IMG/VR virus record: IMGVR_UViG_3300010354_000044
Span: 1 to 64,000 of that record
DNA length: 64,000 nucleotides
Reading direction: 5' to 3' (one strand)
From: a virus
Positions 61,398 to 64,000 of the stretch are shown in pieces. The translations under genes were made by a program, and so were the position numbers. Each line of letters opens with the position of its first letter. The first letter of the stretch is position 1. The notes beneath the pieces were generated by a model. It was not told the origin of the DNA. It did no database searches and was given only the letters and a program-made list of their open reading frames with translations.

Positions 61398-61431
61398 AAG
61401 ACCTTGCCGAGTGGTCTTAAAAAATGCTCGG
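61398..61431 (+). ncRNA. H-type pseudoknot, copy 0
   Basis: AAGACC (61398-61403) pairs with GGTCTT (61413-61418) inside the loop of the stem CCGAG/CTCGG (61407-61411/61427-61431). The layout, spacing and A-rich loop match copies 1, 2 and 4, but both helices have different sequences, which is strong comparative support. It precedes the lipoprotein gene and is not followed by a clear tRNA-like fold. Confidence 0.6.
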
Positions 61432-61485
61432 ACGGTTTGCCTAGTCCGCTAAAGCTAGGTTGCTGTCGATTCCCAAGGAGGGAAT

Positions 61486-61668
61486 ATGTCTAAAGTAACT
61501 CTAACTGCCGCAACTCTCGTAGTCCTTCTAGGGCTAGGAGGTTGTATGGAGCAGGAGTCTAGCTCCTGCTCGGTCAACGAGCAGGGGGCAGTAGTGAGCG
61601 AGGGGCACGACTGCCCCTCCTCCCATGACCGATTCCCCCGGCGCCGCCAAGGGCCTGGGACCTGGTAA
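61486..61668 (+). CDS. Small predicted lipoprotein
   Basis: The 60-residue product starts with a basic-hydrophobic signal (MSKVTLTAATLVVLLGLGGC) and a lipobox LGGC with Cys20, leaving a mature peptide of 41 residues. A strong AAGGAGGG lies at 61475-61482, within a small hairpin (ATTCCC/GGGAAT) that may hide it. It could be an o-spanin, a superinfection-exclusion lipoprotein or an array cargo protein. The mRNA holds two perfect hairpins: GAGCAGGAG/CTCCTGCTC at 61549-61571 and GAGGGGCA/TGCCCCTC at 61600-61619. Confidence 0.6.
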   Translation: MSKVTLTAATLVVLLGLGGCMEQESSSCSVNEQGAVVSEGHDCPSSHDRFPRRRQGPGTW

Positions 61669-61673
61669 CTAAG

Positions 61674-61709
61674 ATGACCTACTACAGGGGTCATTAAATA
61701 AGCTGTAGT
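61674..61709 (+). ncRNA. H-type pseudoknot, copy 1
   Basis: ATGACC (61674-61679) pairs with GGTCAT (61689-61694). Stem ACTACAG/CTGTAGT lies at 61681-61687/61703-61709, with the A-rich loop TAAATAAG. It begins six bases after the lipoprotein stop and runs one base before tRNA-like element 1. Confidence 0.7.
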
Positions 61710-61710
61710 T

Positions 61711-61753
61711 CCCTACCCTGGTGGGCTTGGTGCGGTCCGATTCCGCACTAGGG
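61711..61753 (+). ncRNA. tRNA-like mini-fold, copy 1
   Basis: Acceptor-like helix CCCTA/TAGGG (61711-61715/61749-61753), mini hairpin CCC-TGGT-GGG (61716-61725) and T-arm GTGCGG-TCCGATT-CCGCAC (61730-61748). The T-arm 3' strand runs straight into the acceptor strand as in tRNA. There is no anticodon arm and no encoded CCA. Confidence 0.65.
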
Positions 61754-61756
61754 TTT

Positions 61757-61859
61757 TGCCTTGAATTTCTTTCTCCAAGGATATTCACACAGGTACTTAG
61801 AGTACAGGCGAAATCTTGTGTATGGATGCCTTTATGCCTACACAAGCTAGGAGAAAAAG
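61757..61859 (+). promoter_or_regulatory. Structured 5' leader, copy 1
   Basis: It contains, in order: an upstream stem with conserved loop TCTCC (61772-61776), a small hairpin GTAC-TTAGA-GTAC (61793-61805), AGGC (61806-61809), an 8-bp stem CTTGTGTA/TACACAAG (61815-61822/61839-61846) around GCCTTTATGCC, and AGGAGA (61849-61854). TCTCC can pair with GGAGA and hide the ribosome-binding site. Confidence 0.6.
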
Positions 61860-62189
61860 ATGGATTTCAACTTCGTTGACTATAACGGTGCCGACCTCGC
61901 TGGTGAAGACCTCACCGGCGCCAACCTCGTCTGCGCCAACCTTAGCGGCGCCGACCTTACCGGTGCCGACCTCAGCGGTGCCGACCTCGGCGGCGCCAAC
62001 TTTGACGGTGCCAACCTCACCGGCGCCAACCTCACCGGTGCTGACCTCTTTGACACTGTCATCACTAACGCGAACTTTAGCGGTGCTAACCTCAGCGGTG
62101 CTAACCTTAGCCTCGTTGATTTTATTAACTGCAATCTGGTTGGCACCAATTTCGCCGGTGCCAACCTCTACGGCCTCCGCGTTAGCTAA
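61860..62189 (+). CDS. Pentapeptide-repeat protein
   Basis: The 109 residues are nearly all A(D/N)LxG-type pentapeptides (about 20 units) after a short lead MDFNFVDYNG, so the product should form a right-handed quadrilateral beta-helix. Such proteins can mimic DNA (gyrase-protecting Qnr/MfpA type) or act as scaffolds; the target is unknown here. The ATG lies five bases after AGGAGA. Repeat codons are chosen so that neighbouring units pair at the RNA level, for example GGCGCCG with CGGTGCC, keeping one G-U pair. A TTG/ATG in the leader reads another frame and is not taken as a gene. Confidence 0.8.
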   Translation: MDFNFVDYNGADLAGEDLTGANLVCANLSGADLTGADLSGADLGGANFDGANLTGANLTGADLFDTVITNANFSGANLSGANLSLVDFINCNLVGTNFAGANLYGLRVS

Positions 62190-62195
62190 CTAAAC

Positions 62196-62229
62196 GACCT
62201 ACTACAGGGGTCACTAAATAAGCTGTAGT
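62196..62229 (+). ncRNA. H-type pseudoknot, copy 2
   Basis: GACC (62196-62199) pairs with GGTC (62209-62212); stem ACTACAG/CTGTAGT at 62201-62207/62223-62229. It starts six bases after the pentapeptide gene stop and ends one base before tRNA-like element 2. Confidence 0.7.
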
Positions 62230-62230
62230 G

Positions 62231-62281
62231 CCCTACACCCAATACAAGGGGGTGCCTGGTAGGTTCGACTCCTACCTAGGG
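62231..62281 (+). ncRNA. tRNA-like mini-fold, copy 2
   Basis: CCCTA/TAGGG acceptor-like helix, middle hairpin CACCC/GGGTG (62236-62240/62250-62254) and T-arm GGTAGG-TTCGACT-CCTACC (62258-62276). The T loop TTCGACT is the canonical tRNA sequence, and the T stem differs at several pairs from copies 1 and 4 while staying fully paired. Confidence 0.7.
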
Positions 62282-62284
62282 TCT

Positions 62285-62318
62285 GTCAACAATGCTCTTC
62301 GTTTTGTTGACGATTTTT
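62285..62318 (+). terminator. Terminator-like hairpin directly before the 62337 gene
   Basis: GTCAACAA/TTGTTGAC (62285-62292/62304-62311) with an 11-base loop, then GATTTTTT. It replaces the structured leader found before the other array genes. It may stop the upstream unit, or act as an attenuator for 62337, whose AAGGAGG (62326-62332) follows at once. Confidence 0.65.
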
Positions 62319-62336
62319 TAACCATAAGGAGGAAAT

Positions 62337-62738
62337 ATGGCAAGTGTTGACTCTTGGGCTGCAGAGATGCAGTTCAAGGCCCTGTGCAAAAAACGGGGCA
62401 TTAAGTTAGTGGCGATATCTGCAAAGGTATTGCCACAGGGGTTACGGTTTGTCGGAAAGCGTAAGCTAGAAAACGCTTTCCGACATTTAAGACTTGCTCA
62501 CCCGAGTGGGCAATTTCCAGCCGGCGAGGTCCTGGACCTCGTCTTTTCTCTGGACGCGGTTATCCAGTACCGCGGTCAGGTAATTGGGGTTGATGTGACG
62601 ATGGACCCCAGCCAGGTTGCAGCTAAAGAAGAGAAGCTGCGCTCTTTGGCCAAAGCGCACGCTGCGATCGGGATTCAACGCTCAGTGACTTACTGCAGCA
62701 CGATTGAATCCTTTGACGAATGGCTGCTGCGCCTATAA
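62337..62738 (+). CDS. Unknown array protein; nuclease-like pattern possible
   Basis: The 133 residues have a strand-helix front (QFKALCKKRGIKLVAISAKV), a middle LENAFRHLRLAHPSGQFPAG and then LDLVFSLDAVIQYRGQVIGV followed by DVTMDPSQVAAKEEKL. The D...xVDVT...K arrangement recalls PD-(D/E)xK-type nucleases, but the ExK lysine is not where expected, so this is only a hint. The gene is packed with RNA hairpins, including a 12-bp stem closed by a GCAA tetraloop (62409-62436), and its stop abuts tRNA-like element 3 with no spacer. Confidence 0.55.
   Translation: MASVDSWAAEMQFKALCKKRGIKLVAISAKVLPQGLRFVGKRKLENAFRHLRLAHPSGQFPAGEVLDLVFSLDAVIQYRGQVIGVDVTMDPSQVAAKEEKLRSLAKAHAAIGIQRSVTYCSTIESFDEWLLRL
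62671..62730 (+). ncRNA. Pseudoknot inside the 3' coding end of 62337 (copy 3)
   Basis: GGATTCAA (62671-62678) pairs with TTGAATCC (62704-62711) in the loop of stem GCAGCA/TGCTGC (62695-62700/62725-62730). A small hairpin CAGT/ACTG (62683-62695) sits between. It takes the place of the intergenic pseudoknot of the other copies, but the sequence also encodes protein. Confidence 0.55.
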
Positions 62739-62781
62739 CCCTGCCCCGGTGGGCTACTCATGGTTCAACTCCATGACAGGG
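62739..62781 (+). ncRNA. tRNA-like mini-fold, copy 3
   Basis: Acceptor-like CCCTG/CAGGG (one pair changed from copies 1, 2 and 4 with pairing kept), mini hairpin CCC-CGGT-GGG, and T-arm TCATGG-TTCAACT-CCATGA with a canonical T loop. It begins on the base after the 62337 stop codon. Confidence 0.7.
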
Positions 62782-62786
62782 CATTG

Positions 62787-62885
62787 CCTTGAATTCCTTT
62801 CTCCAGGAATTTTCACTCAGGTACTTAGAGTACAGGCGCAATCTTGTGTATGGATGCCTTTATGCCTACACAAGCTAGGAGAAAC
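62787..62885 (+). promoter_or_regulatory. Structured 5' leader, copy 3
   Basis: Stem AATTCCT/AGGAATT (62792-62798/62805-62811) with loop TTCTCC, the GTAC hairpin, the CTTGTGTA/TACACAAG stem and GGAGA at 62878-62882. Most of it is almost identical to copy 1, but the first stem has other bases and still pairs, and the TCTCC loop is kept. Confidence 0.6.
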
Positions 62886-63488
62886 ATGGCTGTACGTCGC
62901 GAATTTCAAGTCCTCTCTGCCATTAGCAGTGAAGAGGACGTGTTCGACAATCTCCTGCCCGTGCGGGATATAATCTCAGGCCTAGAAGGCCTGCTATTGT
63001 GTAGTGAGGCCTGTACGTGGCCTCAGGATTTGGTTTACGAAGCAACCTGGCTTGAGGGGTGCTATACTCCTCGGGCAGTTAAGGATGACCCTAGGCTGGC
63101 ACTAGGGTTTCATCCCTATACCGAGACACGGTGGAAATACCACTCAGGCGTCTTACGCCTGAGTACGCAGACTACGGAGGGGTGGATTTCGGTTATCAAA
63201 CGTACTAAACGGGCCATGATGGCCTATCTGGAAGGTATTCATCTTCCAGAGGTAGACCTCTGCGGGGTAGACCTTTGGAAGGCTGACCTTCGGGGGGCAA
63301 ACCTTCAGGGGGCAGACCTCAGGGGAGCTGACCTCCGAAGGGCTAACCTTCAAGGGGCTGACCTTCAAGGGGCTGACCTTCGAGGAGCTAAGCTTCTAGA
63401 GGCCAACCTTCTAGAGGCTGACCTTCGGGGAGCCGACCTTTGGGGGGCTTTAGTAGAGAAGGCCACCCTACAAAAGGCGAAGACCTAA
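62886..63488 (+). CDS. Pentapeptide-repeat protein with unknown N-terminal domain
   Basis: ATG at 62886 follows GGAGA by three bases; an in-frame ATG in the leader stem is not used. Of 200 residues, the first ~115 form an unassigned domain ending in GWISVIKRTKRAMMAYLEG, the module shared with the 61138 product. The last ~80 are about 15 pentapeptides (ADLRG, ANLQG, ADLQG type). DNA-mimic or scaffold activity is possible. The mRNA has many strong hairpins, such as ACTCAGGCGT/ACGCCTGAGT (63142-63164) and an 11-bp stem with three G-U pairs (63050-63076). Confidence 0.75.
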   Translation: MAVRREFQVLSAISSEEDVFDNLLPVRDIISGLEGLLLCSEACTWPQDLVYEATWLEGCYTPRAVKDDPRLALGFHPYTETRWKYHSGVLRLSTQTTEGWISVIKRTKRAMMAYLEGIHLPEVDLCGVDLWKADLRGANLQGADLRGADLRRANLQGADLQGADLRGAKLLEANLLEADLRGADLWGALVEKATLQKAKT

Positions 63489-63503
63489 AGTTACTTCCCT
63501 GCT

Positions 63504-63538
63504 TGACCTACTACAGGGGTCATTAAATAAGCTGTAGT
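63504..63538 (+). ncRNA. H-type pseudoknot, copy 4
   Basis: TGACC (63504-63508) pairs with GGTCA (63518-63522); stem ACTACAG/CTGTAGT at 63510-63516/63532-63538. Almost identical to copy 1 and in the same place, between the stop of 62886 and tRNA-like element 4. Confidence 0.7.
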
Positions 63539-63539
63539 G

Positions 63540-63582
63540 CCCTACTCTGGTGAGCTAGGTGCGGTCCGATTCCGCACTAGGG
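63540..63582 (+). ncRNA. tRNA-like mini-fold, copy 4
   Basis: CCCTA/TAGGG, mini hairpin CTC-TGGT-GAG and T-arm GTGCGG-TCCGATT-CCGCAC. Compared with copy 1, the central pair of the mini hairpin changed from C-G to T-A on both sides at once, a compensatory change. Confidence 0.7.
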
Positions 63583-63589
63583 TTTTGCT

Positions 63590-63685
63590 TTGTCTATTTA
63601 TCTCCATTTAGACACACAGGTACTTAGAGTACAGGCGCAATCTTACTTGGGACGCCTTTATGCCCTTGTAAGCTAGGAGAACATC
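63590..63685 (+). promoter_or_regulatory. Structured 5' leader, copy 4
   Basis: First stem TGTCTA/TAGACA (63591-63596/63609-63614) with loop containing TCTCC (63601-63605), the GTAC-TTAGA-GTAC hairpin, second stem CTTAC/GTAAG (63642-63646/63668-63672) around GCCTTTATGCC, and GGAGA at 63676-63680. Both variable stems differ from copies 1 and 3 and still pair; the loop, GTAC hairpin and ribosome-binding site do not change. Confidence 0.65.
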
Positions 63686-64000
63686 ATGTCTATTATCAAA
63701 CAGACTTCTTCAGTAGTCCCGACTATTGAGGAAGCAACTGCCCTAGCATGCACCCTACGGATGCAGGGGATACCCTGCTATGTGGGGAAAGTTGGAACCC
63801 ACTACCGGGTAGACCCGGCTCTTCCCAAGCAGTACAAGAAACGGGCTAGTAAGAGACCTGCCCGGGACTACATTTCCCTCCTAGGAGGGGATGACTGGTG
63901 CCTTAAGGCGCCGACCAAAGTCCCAAAAACGGGAGACTGGGTGGATTGTACCCCCGAAATGGGGGTGGCGGCCTGCCAGGCCGCTTTGGCAGAGAGGGAC
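63686..64000 (+). CDS. Unknown array protein, partial (C-terminus cut by window edge)
   Basis: ATG at 63686 lies five bases after GGAGA and the frame stays open for 105 codons to the window end. It starts MSIIKQTSSVVPTIEEATAL; the stretch EEATALACTLRMQGIPCYVG followed by GTHYRVDP resembles a small beta-alpha-beta module such as SPOR, but this is weak. The coding sequence is an almost unbroken chain of hairpins, such as a 13-bp stem with two G-U pairs at 63705-63734 and GCGGCCT/AGGCCGC at 63968-63984. Confidence 0.65.
   Translation, partial: MSIIKQTSSVVPTIEEATALACTLRMQGIPCYVGKVGTHYRVDPALPKQYKKRASKRPARDYISLLGGDDWCLKAPTKVPKTGDWVDCTPEMGVAACQAALAERD

Noticed and set aside
61398-61431. preQ1-I or SAM-II riboswitch
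   Set aside because: The fold is an H-type pseudoknot with an A-rich loop as in those classes, but the conserved ligand-binding bases were not found and the same fold recurs after stop codons.
61880-62164. Minus-strand frame opposite the pentapeptide gene
   Set aside because: The repeat codons keep the antisense strand free of stops; the product is a low-complexity APxRLAP repeat with no start signal.
61816-62193. Frame starting in the leader and running over the pentapeptide gene
   Set aside because: It is a Thr/Pro/Ser shadow frame of the repeat gene. In leader copy 4 the corresponding ATG is changed to ACG, so the leader is not coding.
61711-63582. Four true tRNA genes
   Set aside because: T-arm and acceptor-like helices are present, but there is no anticodon arm, the acceptor helix has 5 bp rather than 7, and the whole element is 43-51 bases.
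61138-64000. Integron-type cassette array with attC sites
   Set aside because: The repeated folds need G-U pairs and pseudoknots, typical of RNA; no integrase or attC core (GTTRRRY) was seen.

Overview
The window looks like part of the genome of a large, contractile-tailed bacteriophage (myovirus) whose host is probably a cyanobacterium. The phage assignment rests on a terminase large subunit, a Mu gp29-like portal, a Mu I-like protease joined to a scaffold, a lambda gpE-like major capsid protein, a tail sheath, a tube candidate and a set of baseplate genes. The cyanobacterial host is inferred from four HIP1 octamers (GCGATCGC at 28176, 49133, 54843 and 59695) and from the pentapeptide-repeat genes; no host gene is present to prove it. 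An actin-like ParM-type gene with a possible ParR partner raises the option that the phage also persists as a plasmid (phage-plasmid).

Layout. 1-4464 (minus) is an edge-truncated giant fibre-like gene. 4691-4999 (plus) is a small membrane/coiled-coil protein. 5001-37006 (minus) is the late structural block. Read in transcription order (right to left) it holds a possible chaperone, small proteins, portal, an HVA1/Cys4 protein, protease-scaffold, capsid, decoration candidate, neck or tail-completion candidates, sheath, tube candidate, two hub genes carrying cell-wall hydrolase domains, large unknown baseplate proteins, a spike-like protein, gp25-like wedge, baseplate J, fibre or decoration genes and finally terL. 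A SWIM-finger gene (33624-34181) and one micro-ORF (17907-18053) run the other way inside this block. 37118-57948 (plus) starts with a small membrane protein translationally coupled to a 3051-residue protein with a DFDGD motif, then a wedge-like protein, fibres, a glycine-rich adhesin-like protein, an SH3 protein, a glycosyltransferase and a 17-repeat AWxxC surface protein with a LamG-like end. 57945-60972 (minus) pairs the actin-like gene with a PAAR tip and a small spike-like protein.

61056-64000 (plus) is unlike the rest. It is an array of small genes separated by folded elements that I could align by eye: an H-type pseudoknot, then a tRNA-like mini-fold (acceptor-like helix, mini D-like hairpin with GG, T-arm with a 7-base T-like loop), then a structured 5' leader whose conserved TCTCC loop is complementary to the downstream GGAGA ribosome-binding site. 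Helices co-vary between copies. The coding sequences in between are themselves packed with long hairpins, many kept intact by G-U pairs, which points to selection on the RNA. I know of no described system with this layout. The array and the DFDGD giant protein are the two best leads in the window.

The genes are tightly packed. No stretch over 300 bases lacks a gene. The larger gaps (4465-4690, 46510-46722, 61330-61485, 61669-61859, 63489-63685) hold the hairpins, micro-ORF, terminator and RNA elements listed. No canonical tRNA, rRNA, CRISPR array or insertion sequence was seen.
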